A DNA stretch of 64,000 nucleotides from Pseudomonas fulva NBRC 16637 = DSM 17717 (GCF_000730565.1 NZ_BBIQ01000001.1:434001-498000), one strand, 5' to 3'; numbered from the stretch's first letter, positions 8,984 through 18,527 are shown. Notes: generated from the sequence alone by a model not told the origin. Made by a program: numbers and translations.

Positions 8984-9060
8984 GGCAGCTGTACATGGGT
9001 TGACAGACCGGTAGGTCAAACAAAACCCGGCGCACGTGAAGTGTCCCATGCACAGCTGCC
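8984..9060. repeat. Long inverted repeat, 16-base arms
   Basis: GGCAGCTGTACATGGG (8984-8999) pairs with CCCATGCACAGCTGCC (9045-9060) with one mismatch. The 45-base spacer has a second small inverted pair (TTGAC ... GTCAA at about 9000-9019). On the minus strand the arms are followed by a T-rich stretch. It could be the terminator of the second Rhs gene, a small structured RNA, or the end of a lost miniature element. Confidence 0.55.
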
Positions 9061-9271
9061 ATAGAGGTTAAGCCATGTGTTTGACGAAGGCGGCCTGTCA
9101 AAGCCGGTCGCTGATTTTGCAACGACCGGCCGAGACTAGAGCCCATCCCGGATCACCGCAACGGCTTAAACGGCTTGGAAGCATATTTCTGAAACGTCCT
9201 ACAAGTAAGCGGAAAAATCGGAAAACTGGCGGCGTTAGGCGCGCTGATCCGCTGGTCCGGTTGGGCATTAC

Positions 9272-10033
9272 CTAATATAACAATCTGTCTTCACGGATCT
9301 TTGCGTTCGCTTCTGGTGGGTGACTACCGCTGTCGGCATTCGAAGAGCTCCAGGCTGGACGCGTGGACTCAATTTCACGTCTGAAGTGATCAATTGAATT
9401 TTGCTCGTCGCGCGTTAGTGCTCTTCCCGCTTTCGCTGCACCATCCTTAATTTTTTTGATGTTGATGTTAATATCACTTACGTAGTCATCAAGGACGCTA
9501 CGCGCTCGGGAAGAACCATGTGAACTGCTAACCCCTGGTAAGCTCGAGAGCTGCTCAGGATTTGTACTGATAGACAGGGTTGGGACCTCTGAAGCTCGAG
9601 GTGGTTTGTGCTTTGGCTGAGGAGCAGTGCCTGCCGGCTTTATTGTTGGTTGTTTACCCGGTCGGGGTGTAGAAGTATTAAGCGATTTTTTGACGAGCGC
9701 CAGTTTGGCTGTCGGCCCGAGTCCCTTGTATCTCGGGAGTAGACCGACTTTAGTAATCGGCCTCGGCATATGTCCCGTAGGATCCTGAAAATTAACCGGG
9801 TCACCAGCGCAGTAGTTGTATGCATTAATCCCGCCTTCGCCAAAGGGGGACAGACTGTCAGGACTTAGAAAACGTAGAAGTGACGGTGCATAGCTACGAT
9901 AACCGACGCCCAGCTGATAATACTTTGTGAACTGCTCTATGGCCTGGCCGTTGAATCCAAGTAAGATTTTTGCTGGCTGGAGTGTTGCGCAGAAGCCATA
10001 GGCAGAATAAACGTGCGGTCCGACGTCTTTCAT
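9272..10033 (-). CDS. Second orphan Rhs-core protein with a different tail
   Basis: A 253-residue protein that begins almost directly at the Rhs core (VYSAYGF, then GFNGQAIE, GYRSYAPSLLRF, SPDSLSPFGEGGINAYNY, DPVNFQDPTGH). It lacks about 65 residues present at the N-terminus of the neighbouring Rhs protein. The remaining ~150 residues are rich in Pro, Ser and Lys, then helical and charged. I do not recognise a toxin fold. The ATG at 10033 has a clear AGGAG site about 10 bases upstream, so the short form appears to be translated as such. The region is AT-richer than the core genome around it. No immunity gene is evident. Confidence 0.78.
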   Translation of the reverse strand: MKDVGPHVYSAYGFCATLQPAKILLGFNGQAIEQFTKYYQLGVGYRSYAPSLLRFLSPDSLSPFGEGGINAYNYCAGDPVNFQDPTGHMPRPITKVGLLPRYKGLGPTAKLALVKKSLNTSTPRPGKQPTIKPAGTAPQPKHKPPRASEVPTLSISTNPEQLSSLPGVSSSHGSSRARSVLDDYVSDININIKKIKDGAAKAGRALTRDEQNSIDHFRREIESTRPAWSSSNADSGSHPPEANAKIREDRLLY

Positions 10034-10252
10034 ACGGGTGTGCTCCTGTCAGAATGCGCATAGCTCTCGCTCTTTTAAAGCGGCTGCTCTGAGTATCCCG
10101 GTGATCTCCGTATGCCGCTACTGGCAGAAGTAACAGGTGATGGATACGGTACGGGTGAACATCTGCGTCGACAGTCGGATAGGAACAAATCCCCCGAACC
10201 CCAGTCGAATGCCTCGTTTCCCGGGCCATCCCGGCCTACGAGGTCCCTCCCG

Positions 10253-10828
10253 ATGAAAGCATTCACCCTGGCGACCCTGATGACCCTGGCCGCAAGCCCG
10301 GTGTTCGCCTTCAACCTCAGCGATGCGGCCAACGCCGTCTCTGCCATGCAGAACCAGATGCAACAAGGCCAGGTGCAGGCTCCTGCGGCCCAGGCCAATC
10401 TGCTCAATACCCTGGGCAGCCAATTGAACATCACCCCCGAACAGGCCATGGGCGGGGCGGGGGCGATGCTAGGGATGGCACGTAACAACCTCAGCACTGA
10501 GGAATATGGCCAGTTGACCAAAGCGGTGCCTGGGCTGGACCTGTTGGCTGGGGCCAATGCGCTGGGTGGGTTGAGCGGGCTGGGGGATTTGCTGGGCAAG
10601 CACAGCGAAAGCCAGTCGGCATTGAGCAACGCGCTGGGCAACAACGTGGAAAACCGCAGCGACTTGTACAGTGCATTCAAGGCGCTGGGGATGGATGCCG
10701 GGATGATCGGGCAGTTTGCGCCGTTGATTCTGCAATACCTCGGCCAACAGGGCATTGCAGGGTCGTTGTTGCAGAACCTGGGTAGCTTGTGGACCGCACC
10801 AGCGCCCTTGAACCAGCCTTCGGTCTAG
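10253..10828 (+). CDS. Secreted DUF2780-family protein
   Basis: A 191-residue protein with a typical Sec signal peptide (MKAFTLATLMTLAASPVFA, cleavage after about residue 19). The mature part is Ala/Gln/Leu/Gly-rich and helical, and it matches the DUF2780 (VcgC/VcgE) type by its repeated LGGLSGLGDLLGKH and KALGMDAGMIGQFAP segments. The function is unknown; it is probably periplasmic or secreted. The start at 10253 was chosen because the signal peptide begins there. The longer opening from 10112 has no such feature. It is divergent from the second Rhs gene and convergent with the permease gene. Confidence 0.8.
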   Translation: MKAFTLATLMTLAASPVFAFNLSDAANAVSAMQNQMQQGQVQAPAAQANLLNTLGSQLNITPEQAMGGAGAMLGMARNNLSTEEYGQLTKAVPGLDLLAGANALGGLSGLGDLLGKHSESQSALSNALGNNVENRSDLYSAFKALGMDAGMIGQFAPLILQYLGQQGIAGSLLQNLGSLWTAPAPLNQPSV

Positions 10829-10930
10829 GGCACGGTATGGACAATCCAGGTAGATGGTGAAGGCTGGCGCGGCCCTTTCGCGACACGCGTCCGCTCCACA
10901 ACAGCCAGCGCAGGCCGCCAGATCATTGGA

Positions 10931-12283
10931 TCAGGCCGCTTCGCTGAAATCCACTAGCCGCACCGGGCGGCGGAAGCCGGCGGTCAGGACGGCCAGGTAG
11001 GCAAGGCCCAGCGCGAACCAGCACAGCCCGATCACCAGCGTCAGCGCCGACAGGCTGGTCCACAGCCACAGCGTCAGCCCCAACCCCACCAGTGGCACCA
11101 CGCCATAGCTCAGCAACCCCTTGGTATTGCGCTGGCTGGCATCGTCCATCAGGTGGGTCTTCACCACCGCCAGGTTCACCGCCGAGAACGCCACCAAGGC
11201 GCCGAAGCTGATCAGCGAGGCGAGGGTGGACAAGTCGATCACCAGCGCCAGCAGTGAGAACGCCGATACCACCGCGATGGCGAATACCGGTGTGCCGAGG
11301 CGTGGCGACAGGTGGCCGAAGGTGCGCGGGGGCAGCACCCGGTCCCGGCCCATGGTGTAGAGGATGCGCGACACTGCGGCCTGGGAGGCCAAGGCCGAGC
11401 CGAGGCTACCGGCGACATAAGCGGCCGTGAAGAAGTTGGCCAGGAACTGGCCGCCCGCCTTGAGCATGACCTCGTTTGCAGCAGCATCGGCATTGGCGAA
11501 GGTGCTGCCCGGCAGCACCAACTGGCTCACATAGGCCAGCACGGTGAACAGCAGGCCGGCGAACAGCGTGGTGAGGATGATCGCCCGAGGCACATCACGC
11601 CGAGCATTGCGGCTTTCCTCGGCCAGGGTGGAAACGGCATCGAACCCCAAGAACGACAGACACAGCACCGCCGCGCCGGCCATCATCGGACCAAAGCCGG
11701 GTGCGCTACCGTCACCTTGCAGCGGCGCCAGCCAGTCGATGGGGTGGCCGTCGCTGAGGGTCTGCCAGGACAGCGCGATGAACACACCAATGAAGACGAT
11801 CTGCGCGCCCACGATCAGATTGCTGGTCTTGGCCACCGAGCTGATACCAACCACGTTGAGCACGGTCACCAAGGTGATGCAGGCGAGTACGAACGCCCAG
11901 GCCGGCACCGCTGGAAAGGCGATATTCAGGAACAGGCCGATGAGCAGGTAGTTGATCATCGGCAGAAACAGATAGTCGAGCAGCAGCGACCAGCCCGCCA
12001 GAAAGCCTACGTTCTGGCCAAAAGCCATGTGGGTGTAGGAGTACGCCGAACCCGCGACCGGGAAGCGTTTGACCATAAAGCTGTAGGACGCGGCTGTGAA
12101 CAGCATGGCCATCAGCGTGATCAGATAGGCGGTTGCCGTACGGCCACCGGTTAGCTCGGTGACGATGCCGTAGGTAGTGAAAATGGTCAGTGGGACCATG
12201 TACACCAGGCCAAAGAACACCAGGGCAGGGAGGCCCAGAACACGACGCAGTTGGGGCGGGGCGGAGCTTGATGGGTGGGTCAT
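10931..12283 (-). CDS. APC-family amino acid/polyamine permease (PuuP-like)
   Basis: A 450-residue inner-membrane protein with about 12 hydrophobic segments. It has the APC-superfamily N-terminal pattern (GLPALVFFGLVYMVPLTIF, then a GSAYSYTHMAFG helix) and a FLGFDAVSTLAEESRNARRDVPRAI loop typical of these transporters. The overall look is closest to PuuP/PlaP putrescine importers and related permeases, but the substrate cannot be fixed from the sequence. It stands alone: a different function lies on each side and there is a 217-base gap upstream. That gap contains a TTATCCACA word at 12326-12334. Confidence 0.85.
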   Translation of the reverse strand: MTHPSSSAPPQLRRVLGLPALVFFGLVYMVPLTIFTTYGIVTELTGGRTATAYLITLMAMLFTAASYSFMVKRFPVAGSAYSYTHMAFGQNVGFLAGWSLLLDYLFLPMINYLLIGLFLNIAFPAVPAWAFVLACITLVTVLNVVGISSVAKTSNLIVGAQIVFIGVFIALSWQTLSDGHPIDWLAPLQGDGSAPGFGPMMAGAAVLCLSFLGFDAVSTLAEESRNARRDVPRAIILTTLFAGLLFTVLAYVSQLVLPGSTFANADAAANEVMLKAGGQFLANFFTAAYVAGSLGSALASQAAVSRILYTMGRDRVLPPRTFGHLSPRLGTPVFAIAVVSAFSLLALVIDLSTLASLISFGALVAFSAVNLAVVKTHLMDDASQRNTKGLLSYGVVPLVGLGLTLWLWTSLSALTLVIGLCWFALGLAYLAVLTAGFRRPVRLVDFSEAA

Positions 12284-12500
12284 CGGGCGATCCAGACATT
12301 TTTGTAGTTGTGCTGTGATCGATCTTTATCCACAAAAGGGGTGTGTGACAAGAAGTATCAGGGGCCGAATAGACGCCGGACTCTCATTGGCAGGGTGTCC
12401 AAGCGTCCAATGCGCCTATCGCCTGGATGCCCCGCGCGCCGTCATGACCCCGCAGGACCCAGCTTGCCGGCGCCATAGCCATTACAGGCAACAACGTCCC

Positions 12501-13382
12501 TCATTCCCAACGCAACTGCTCGATCCGTTCATCCTTTTCCAGCCACAGCTGGTTTACCCACGCCTGTACTGCCTGGCGGAAAACAGGATCGCTCTCGTAG
12601 TCGCCGGCCCACAACGCTGGGTCGAGCTCACGCACCTGAATGTCGATAATTACCCGGCTGACACTGCCATTGAGCAAGTCCCAGAAACCTGGCGCCTTGT
12701 CGCCGGGGTAGACGATGGTGACGTCCAGCAATGCATCGAGCTGCTCACCCAGCGCTGCGAGTACGAACGCCACGCCTCCGGCCTTGGGCTTTAACAGATG
12801 GCGGTAGGGTGATTGCTGCTCCTGCCGCTTGGCCTCGGTGAAGCGGGTGCCCTCCAGGTAATTGACCACGGTCACCGGTTGGCGCTTGAACAGCTCGCAG
12901 GCAGCCTTGGTGATTTCCAGATCCTTGCCCTTGAGCTCGGGGTGCTTCTCCAGAAAGGCTTTGCTGTAGCGTTTCATGAAGGGATAGTCCAGCCCCCACC
13001 ATGCCAGGCCCAGCAGCGGCACCCAGATCAATTCCTTTTTCAGGAAGAACTTGAAGAAGGGTGTGCGCCGGTTGAGGCTCTCGATCAAGGCGGGAATGTC
13101 CACCCAGCTCTGATGATTGCTGATCGCAAGGTACGAGGTGTCACGGCGCAGGTTTTCGATGCCGCGAATGTCCCATTGGGTGGGGGTGCACAAGGCAAAG
13201 ATGGCTTTGTCGATTTCCGACCAGGTTTCGGCCACCCACATTACAGCCCCTGATGCATGGTCTCGCCCACGACCAGGTAGCACCAGTTTGAACAAGGCGA
13301 ACACCAGCAGGGGCCCGATCAACACCAAGGTATTGAGCAGCAGCAAGGTGGCTGTAAGTATGCCGGTCAGCACGCGACGCAT
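12501..13382 (-). CDS. PlsC-type 1-acyl-glycerophosphate acyltransferase
   Basis: A 293-residue membrane-anchored acyltransferase with an N-terminal hydrophobic helix (residues 5-37). The PlsC-family catalytic motif NHQSWVD (H-x4-D) lies near residue 92 and the substrate motif LEGTR near residue 175. Its length and motifs fit the YihG-like branch of lysophosphatidic acid acyltransferases, which add the second acyl chain to lysophospholipid. The ATG follows an AAGGAGACTC-like site read on the minus strand (TCTCCTTAT on the plus strand). It is a single-gene unit divergent from the retropepsin-like gene. Confidence 0.88.
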   Translation of the reverse strand: MRRVLTGILTATLLLLNTLVLIGPLLVFALFKLVLPGRGRDHASGAVMWVAETWSEIDKAIFALCTPTQWDIRGIENLRRDTSYLAISNHQSWVDIPALIESLNRRTPFFKFFLKKELIWVPLLGLAWWGLDYPFMKRYSKAFLEKHPELKGKDLEITKAACELFKRQPVTVVNYLEGTRFTEAKRQEQQSPYRHLLKPKAGGVAFVLAALGEQLDALLDVTIVYPGDKAPGFWDLLNGSVSRVIIDIQVRELDPALWAGDYESDPVFRQAVQAWVNQLWLEKDERIEQLRWE

Positions 13383-13564
13383 AAGGAGACTCTTTCTGTC
13401 AGAACCATAACGATCGGCAATGATAAGCAGGGTTGCGAACTACGCCAAACCTCCAATGCCCGGCGGCACGGACAAATGTTTCACATTATGTTGGTTAGGC
13501 TTTGGACCGCGAACCTGGGCTGCCTGTGCGGTCTAACCCGTAAATCGATCAAGGAAGCTTGCTT

Positions 13565-14065
13565 GTGAAATCACTGTTTGCCGTGCTGACCCTGTTGACG
13601 CTACCGGTGATGGCCGCCGAGCCTACGCTGTACGGGCGTTACGAGAATATCGCGCTGCCGGAGATTGGCCAGACGCTCAAGGCCAAGATGGATACTGGCG
13701 CCTATACGGCGTCACTGTCTGCCAAGGACATCGAGCTGTTCACCCGCGATGGGCAGGAGTGGGTACGTTTCCGTTTGGCAACCAAGGATGCCGACGACAA
13801 GGTTTACGAGCACCAGGTCTCGCGCATCAGCAAGATCAAGGGCCGTGCCGATGATGAGGATGAGGGCGATGCACCCGAGAGCGCCAAGCGGCCAGTGGTG
13901 GACCTGGAACTGTGCCTGGGAGACGTGAAGCGAACCGTGGAGGTCAACCTGGTGGATCGCAGCAACTTCAATTACCCACTGTTGGTGGGTGCCAAGGCGT
14001 TGCGCGAGTTCAAAGGCGCGGTGAACCCTGCCAAACGATTTACCGCTGGCAAGCCTGACTGCTGA
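13565..14065 (+). CDS. Secreted retropepsin-like (RimK-associated 'zinc protease') protein
   Basis: A 166-residue protein of the putative ATP-dependent zinc protease / retropepsin-like family (PF05618 type). An N-terminal signal peptide ends after VMA. It is followed by the KMDTGAYTASLSA segment, where DTGA is the retropepsin-like active-site triad. YPLLVG and AKALREF near the end complete the fold. I chose the GTG at 13565 because the AAGGAA site at 13551-13556 is 8 bases away. A TTG two codons earlier is too close to that site. Cytoplasmic members pair with ATP-grasp partners, but no such gene is next to this secreted one. Confidence 0.82.
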   Translation: MKSLFAVLTLLTLPVMAAEPTLYGRYENIALPEIGQTLKAKMDTGAYTASLSAKDIELFTRDGQEWVRFRLATKDADDKVYEHQVSRISKIKGRADDEDEGDAPESAKRPVVDLELCLGDVKRTVEVNLVDRSNFNYPLLVGAKALREFKGAVNPAKRFTAGKPDC

Positions 14066-14162
14066 TTATCGTTGCATGAACGGGCGCATCGCCGCTGACG
14101 CACGCCTGCAGGGGCGCCGGATCGCTTCTACACGAGCCGGCTTGACGGCAATAGCCTTCTGT

Positions 14163-14786
14163 TCAGGCATCGGGTGCGGTGGCGACCATTGACGGCCGTG
14201 TGCTCACCTCGGCGTACCAGGCCGCCAGCCCAGGCTGGCGCTCACGCCAGCCAAACGCTGGCTGACGCAAGTCCAGGTACCCCAATGCGCAAGCCACGCC
14301 GATTGCTGCCAAATCGAATCCCGACATCAGCTCCGCCAGGTGGGCCTGTTCGAGGTTGGCCAGGCTGCGGCGGATCTTGTCCCCCTGCGCCTCCAACCAC
14401 CCATCCCAACGTTTCTCGACGGGTCGCACGAACGTTTCGTAGCGGCTCGAGACGGCTGCATCCAGAATGGCATCCGCCTGGGAGGCCAGCGTCATGCGCC
14501 GCCAGCGAGCCGAGCCTTCCCGGGGCAGCAGTGGCAACCCCACATGTTGCTGATCCAGGTACTCGCAGATCACCCGGCTGTCATGCAGCACGGTTCCGTC
14601 GGCCAGGCGCAGCGCCGGAATCTTGCCGATGGGATTGCCGGCGTTGAGCTGCTCGTCACCGTTGACTGGGCTGATGTTCACAGGCTGCAGTGCCACTCGG
14701 TCCAATTGGCCGGTTTCGTGCAATACCACCATGACCTTGCGCACGAATGGCGACAGGGGCGAGTGGAACAGGGTCATAGTGCTCAT
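14163..14786 (-). CDS. Glutathione S-transferase family protein
   Basis: A 207-residue protein with an N-terminal thioredoxin-like domain (SPLSPFVRKVMVVLHE near residues 9-24, the cis-Pro GKIPAL near 55, a DSRVICEYLD segment near 70) and a helical C-terminal domain. It is probably a cytoplasmic detoxification or reductase-type GST. The ATG at 14786 follows a GGGAA site and lies only two bases after the msrA stop, so the two form an operon. The shared theme is repair of oxidative damage and thiol chemistry. Confidence 0.88.
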   Translation of the reverse strand: MSTMTLFHSPLSPFVRKVMVVLHETGQLDRVALQPVNISPVNGDEQLNAGNPIGKIPALRLADGTVLHDSRVICEYLDQQHVGLPLLPREGSARWRRMTLASQADAILDAAVSSRYETFVRPVEKRWDGWLEAQGDKIRRSLANLEQAHLAELMSGFDLAAIGVACALGYLDLRQPAFGWRERQPGLAAWYAEVSTRPSMVATAPDA

Positions 14787-14788
14787 GC

Positions 14789-15454
14789 TCAATTCCCTTG
14801 CAAGCTGGCCGGCATGCACACGCCCGTCCCGCCGATACCGCAATAGCCGTCCGGGTTCTTGGCCAGGTATTGCTGGTGGTAGGCCTCGGCGAAGTACACA
14901 GTGGGTGCTTTGTCGATTTCGGTGGTGATCTGACCGAAGCCAGCCTTGTCCAGCTCGGCCTGGAAGGCCTCGCGGCTGGACTGGGCCTGCTCGAGCTGCT
15001 CTGGGCTCGTGCAGTAGATGGCCGAGCGGTACTGCGTGCCGACATCGTTGCCCTGGCGCATGCCCTGGGTCGGGTTGTGCAGTTCCCAGAACATGGCCAG
15101 CAGTTCACTGTATCTCACTTTGCTCTTGTCGAAGACCACCAGCACAACTTCGGTGTGCCCGGTCAGGCCTGAGCAGACCTCTTCGTAGGTAGGGTTCGGA
15201 GTAAAGCCGCCGGCATAACCCACGACGGTACTGACCACACCCTCACGCTGCCAGAATCGACGCTCTGCGCCCCAGAAACACCCCAGGCCGAAAATGGCGA
15301 AATCCACATCTTCGAAGAATGGCCCGAGCAGCGGAGTTTCCTCGAACACGTAGTGGAACTCGGGCAGGCTCATCGGCGTTTCGCGGCCAGGCAGGGCCTG
15401 CTCCGCAGTGGGCATGACGTTTTTGTTCACCAGTATTTCCGAACGCAGGACCAT
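14789..15454 (-). CDS. msrA: Peptide-methionine (S)-S-oxide reductase
   Basis: Reduces methionine-S-sulfoxide in proteins and free peptides. The protein has 221 residues. The catalytic motif GCFWG has its nucleophilic Cys at residue 59. Conserved segments for the family ([21 protein letters not shown]) follow in order, and a C-terminal Cys in [11 protein letters not shown] is the likely resolving residue. The start [11 protein letters not shown] was chosen over a longer frame because it gives the N-terminus I recall for Pseudomonas MsrA. It is transcribed ahead of the GST gene. Confidence 0.95.
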   Translation of the reverse strand: MVLRSEILVNKNVMPTAEQALPGRETPMSLPEFHYVFEETPLLGPFFEDVDFAIFGLGCFWGAERRFWQREGVVSTVVGYAGGFTPNPTYEEVCSGLTGHTEVVLVVFDKSKVRYSELLAMFWELHNPTQGMRQGNDVGTQYRSAIYCTSPEQLEQAQSSREAFQAELDKAGFGQITTEIDKAPTVYFAEAYHQQYLAKNPDGYCGIGGTGVCMPASLQGN

Positions 15455-15607
15455 GGCCGTTCCTCTGTGTCTATTCAGTTGGATAGCTTCAGGGCCATCG
15501 CCGACATGTCCGCTCCCGATCACATGACCTGCGTGATCCAGGTGGGGACGGGCCTGCTCGCGATGTAGCCCGAATGGTTTCTAGTGTGCCCGAGCTTTGC
15601 GCCGCTG

Positions 15608-18295
15608 TCAGGCGGCTGGACCTCGCGGATAGCGTTGCAGGCGCTCTGCCAGCTCTCGCCCCGGAATAGGTCGGTCAAACAGGTAGCCCTGCCCGATGTC
15701 ACACCGGTGTCGACGCAGGAAACCCAGCTGCGCAGGGGTTTCAATGCCTTCGGCTACCACCTTCAGCTTGAGGTTGTGGGCCATGGCGATCACCGCCGAG
15801 GTGATTTCCATGTCGTCCTGGTTGTCGGGGATGTCCTTGATGAAGCTGCGGTCGATCTTGAGGATGTCGATCGGGAATTTCTTCAGGTAGCTGAGCGAGG
15901 AATAACCGGTACCGAAGTCATCCATGGCCAGGGTCAGGCCCAAGGCTTTGAGCTCGTCGAGTTGCCGATGGGTGTCCTCACTGGCTTCGAGCAGCAACCC
16001 TTCGGTCAGCTCCAGCTCCAGTTGGTGCGCAGGCAAGCCTTCTTCCCTGATGATGCTGCTGATCGAGGCGACCAGATCAGGGTCGGAAAACTGCTTGGGC
16101 GACAGGTTGATCGCGACGTGCAGATTGCCAAGCCCTGCTGCACGCAGTTCGTTGCTCATGCGGCACGATTGGCGCACAACCCATTTGCCAATGGGGATGA
16201 TCAAACCGGTTTCTTCGGCCACGCTGATGAACTGGTCAGGCCGGATCATGCCCCGCTCGGGATGGTTCCAGCGCAACAGTGCCTCCAGGCCCAGCAGCCG
16301 GCCGCTGCGCAGGCACAGCTTGGGCTGGTAGAACACGTCCAGCTCGTTCTGGGTCAATGCGCGGCGCAGGTTGTTTTCGACGAACAGTTTGTAGCTGGCC
16401 TCGGCGTTGAGGACCTCGGTGAACACCTGCACCTGGTGTTTGCCGTTGGCCTTGGCCTTGTGCAGCGCCAACCCGGCATTCTTCATCAGGCTGGTGGGGT
16501 CGGCACCATGCTGGGGAGCGCTGGCTAGGCCCACCGATGCCGTGACATTGATCAGTTGGTTATCGACGAACATCGGCTTGTCGAGGGTGCGCAACAATTG
16601 CTGGGCAACCCCCTGGCCAGCCTCCAGGCTGATGTCGTCGAGCAACACGGCGAATTCGTTGCTGGCAAAACGGGCCAGGATACCGCCGGCATGCAGGCTG
16701 TTGCGCAGGCGCCTGGCCAGGCTGATAAGCAACTTGTCGCCCGTGTGATGGCCGAGACTGTCGTTGATGCGCTTGAAATTGTCGATGTCCACCAGCAGCA
16801 GGCACATCGGATTCTGCACATCCCGGGCGAAGCATTCGTCCAGGCTGCGGATGAACGCCGGACGGTTGCCCAGGTTGGTCAGGTTGTCGGTGTAGGCCAG
16901 CCGCTCGATGCGCTGCTGGGCCAGCTTGCTCTGAGTGACGTCTTCGTAGATGCCGATGTAGTGGGTCAGCTCGCGGTTGTCACCATACACCTTGGAGATC
17001 GACAGCTGCCCCCAGTAGGGTTCCAGGTTCTTGCGCCGGCTCTTGAATTCACCCTGCCAGCTATTACCCATGGCCAGGCTCGAAGGCGAGTCGAACAGCA
17101 GCTCGTTGAGGTTCTCAAGGGCGGGCAGTTCACCCAGGTGACGTCCTTGCACTTCCTCGGTGCTGTATTGGGTGATGGCGGTGAAGCTCGGGTTCACATA
17201 CTCGACCTGCCCATCCCGGTTCACCAGCAGGAAGGCGCTGGCGCTCTGCTCCACGGCGCGTTGGAACAGGTGCAGCGCACTGGCCGCCGCGCGGCGGTTG
17301 TGATTGGTAATGACCTGGGCGAACTGGTCGGCCAGCTCGCCGGCAAAGGCGATCTCATCGGACTGCCAGGCCCGTGGCTGGCCGGCCTGTTCCAGGCACA
17401 ACACGCCCACCACCTGGCCATCGACGCGAATGCTGGCATCGAGCATGGCCTTGTTGCCAGGCCCCAGGCTCTGCATCAACGCACGTGTACGGGGATCGTG
17501 CCCAGCGTTGTGCGCATCGATCGCACGGCTGGCATGCAGGGCCTCGAGGTAATCCGGGAAATGGCTGGCGTCGATTGCCTGGGGTTGCCGGTGCGCTTGC
17601 ACATCGCTGTACCAGGCGGTGATCGGCTCAAGCCGATGGCCTTCCAGGTGCCAGATACCGGCGCAGTCGATCTTGTAGATCTCACAGGCGCTACGGGTGA
17701 TCAGTTCGGCGGCTTCGAGCAACGAGTTCTCGGCGCTGTAGCGTTGACGGGCCAGGCGCAGGATCAGGTCTTGCTGGCTGCGTACGCGCTCCAGGTGCTC
17801 GAGCTGCTCACGTTGGGCACGCTGGTTCAGTTGCAGGGCCAGTTGCAGGCGGTTGTTGCGTGACTCCAGGTCGCTGGCGGTCTCGCCCGTGTCTTCCGGG
17901 TGATCGTCCAGTACGCTCAGGTAGCCGCACAGCAACTGCCGGGCGTGCTGTTTGAAGGCTTCGCCGACCTCCAGCATGCGCACGGAAGCGCCTGGCGTGT
18001 GCAGGGTGTAGCGCACGCGGTAGTAGCCGCGTTGCGACAGTTGCAGCTGGATGTCGTCATGCAGCCGGTAGCGGGCCTCAGGTTCCATGAGGCTGGCGTA
18101 AGGGGCATCGACCAGCGCGCAGAGGTCACTGGCATGAACGCCGAACTGGCGCTCGCAGGCCGGGTCCAGGTAGAGCAACGACCAACTGGCTTCATTGAGC
18201 CTTTCGAAGCGCAGCATGCCCAACCGCGAGGGCACGGGTAACTGCGTGACGACCTCGCCCGTCACACGGTTGCCAGCATCGGGTTGGCTTTTCAT
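15608..18295 (-). CDS. PAS/GAF/GGDEF/EAL cyclic-di-GMP protein with degenerate GGDEF
   Basis: An 895-residue cytoplasmic sensor protein. The order is an N-terminal PAS-like region, a GAF-like domain (about residues 190-340, including GVLCLEQAG), a PAS domain (about 350-460, with LVNRDGQVEYVNPSF), a GGDEF domain and a C-terminal EAL domain. The GGDEF signature is changed to ASNEF (residues 544-548), so cyclase activity is unlikely. The EAL domain keeps EAL at 671-673 and DDFGTGYSSL, as in active c-di-GMP phosphodiesterases. The ATG at 18295 was preferred to an upstream TTG. It stands alone, with no obvious partner. Confidence 0.9.
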   Translation of the reverse strand: MKSQPDAGNRVTGEVVTQLPVPSRLGMLRFERLNEASWSLLYLDPACERQFGVHASDLCALVDAPYASLMEPEARYRLHDDIQLQLSQRGYYRVRYTLHTPGASVRMLEVGEAFKQHARQLLCGYLSVLDDHPEDTGETASDLESRNNRLQLALQLNQRAQREQLEHLERVRSQQDLILRLARQRYSAENSLLEAAELITRSACEIYKIDCAGIWHLEGHRLEPITAWYSDVQAHRQPQAIDASHFPDYLEALHASRAIDAHNAGHDPRTRALMQSLGPGNKAMLDASIRVDGQVVGVLCLEQAGQPRAWQSDEIAFAGELADQFAQVITNHNRRAAASALHLFQRAVEQSASAFLLVNRDGQVEYVNPSFTAITQYSTEEVQGRHLGELPALENLNELLFDSPSSLAMGNSWQGEFKSRRKNLEPYWGQLSISKVYGDNRELTHYIGIYEDVTQSKLAQQRIERLAYTDNLTNLGNRPAFIRSLDECFARDVQNPMCLLLVDIDNFKRINDSLGHHTGDKLLISLARRLRNSLHAGGILARFASNEFAVLLDDISLEAGQGVAQQLLRTLDKPMFVDNQLINVTASVGLASAPQHGADPTSLMKNAGLALHKAKANGKHQVQVFTEVLNAEASYKLFVENNLRRALTQNELDVFYQPKLCLRSGRLLGLEALLRWNHPERGMIRPDQFISVAEETGLIIPIGKWVVRQSCRMSNELRAAGLGNLHVAINLSPKQFSDPDLVASISSIIREEGLPAHQLELELTEGLLLEASEDTHRQLDELKALGLTLAMDDFGTGYSSLSYLKKFPIDILKIDRSFIKDIPDNQDDMEITSAVIAMAHNLKLKVVAEGIETPAQLGFLRRHRCDIGQGYLFDRPIPGRELAERLQRYPRGPAA

Positions 18296-18527
18296 CGAAA
18301 ACTCGCTTGAAGAGGGAACGCGCGCGTTGGACCGCGTCGAATCTGGCAAGGTTGCATCATGTCCCTATAGCTGGCAAGCGGCCATGTACGAAGCTGTAAC
18401 AAGGTTATCGGCCGAGGGTACGGAATCTGTAGGACGGCTGTTCAGAGCGGCTGTGCAACGATGATCGGCAACGCCGACGCGCACCGGGGCCATCATGTCC
18501 CCGCTCAGCGCCCACTTTGCGCCAGGC

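Larger units (their letters stand above)
8629..9271. other. 643-base gap between the two Rhs genes
   Basis: The gap holds no intact gene that I can support. It contains a REP unit (8741-8772), a decayed gene end on the minus strand (8791-8973), a long inverted repeat (8984-9060) and an 8-base-stem hairpin (GCCGGTCG at 9103-9110, CGACCGGC at 9123-9130). The open frame on the plus strand at 9075-9275 has no recognisable features. Confidence 0.7.

Noticed and set aside
9075..9275. 66-residue plus-strand open frame in the Rhs island
   Set aside because: Arg/Lys-rich with no ribosome site and no resemblance; it overlaps a hairpin.
14066..14162. Possible degraded REP between the retropepsin-like gene and the GST gene
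   Set aside because: A CCGGCTTGACGGC word is present, but the typical REP palindrome is not complete.
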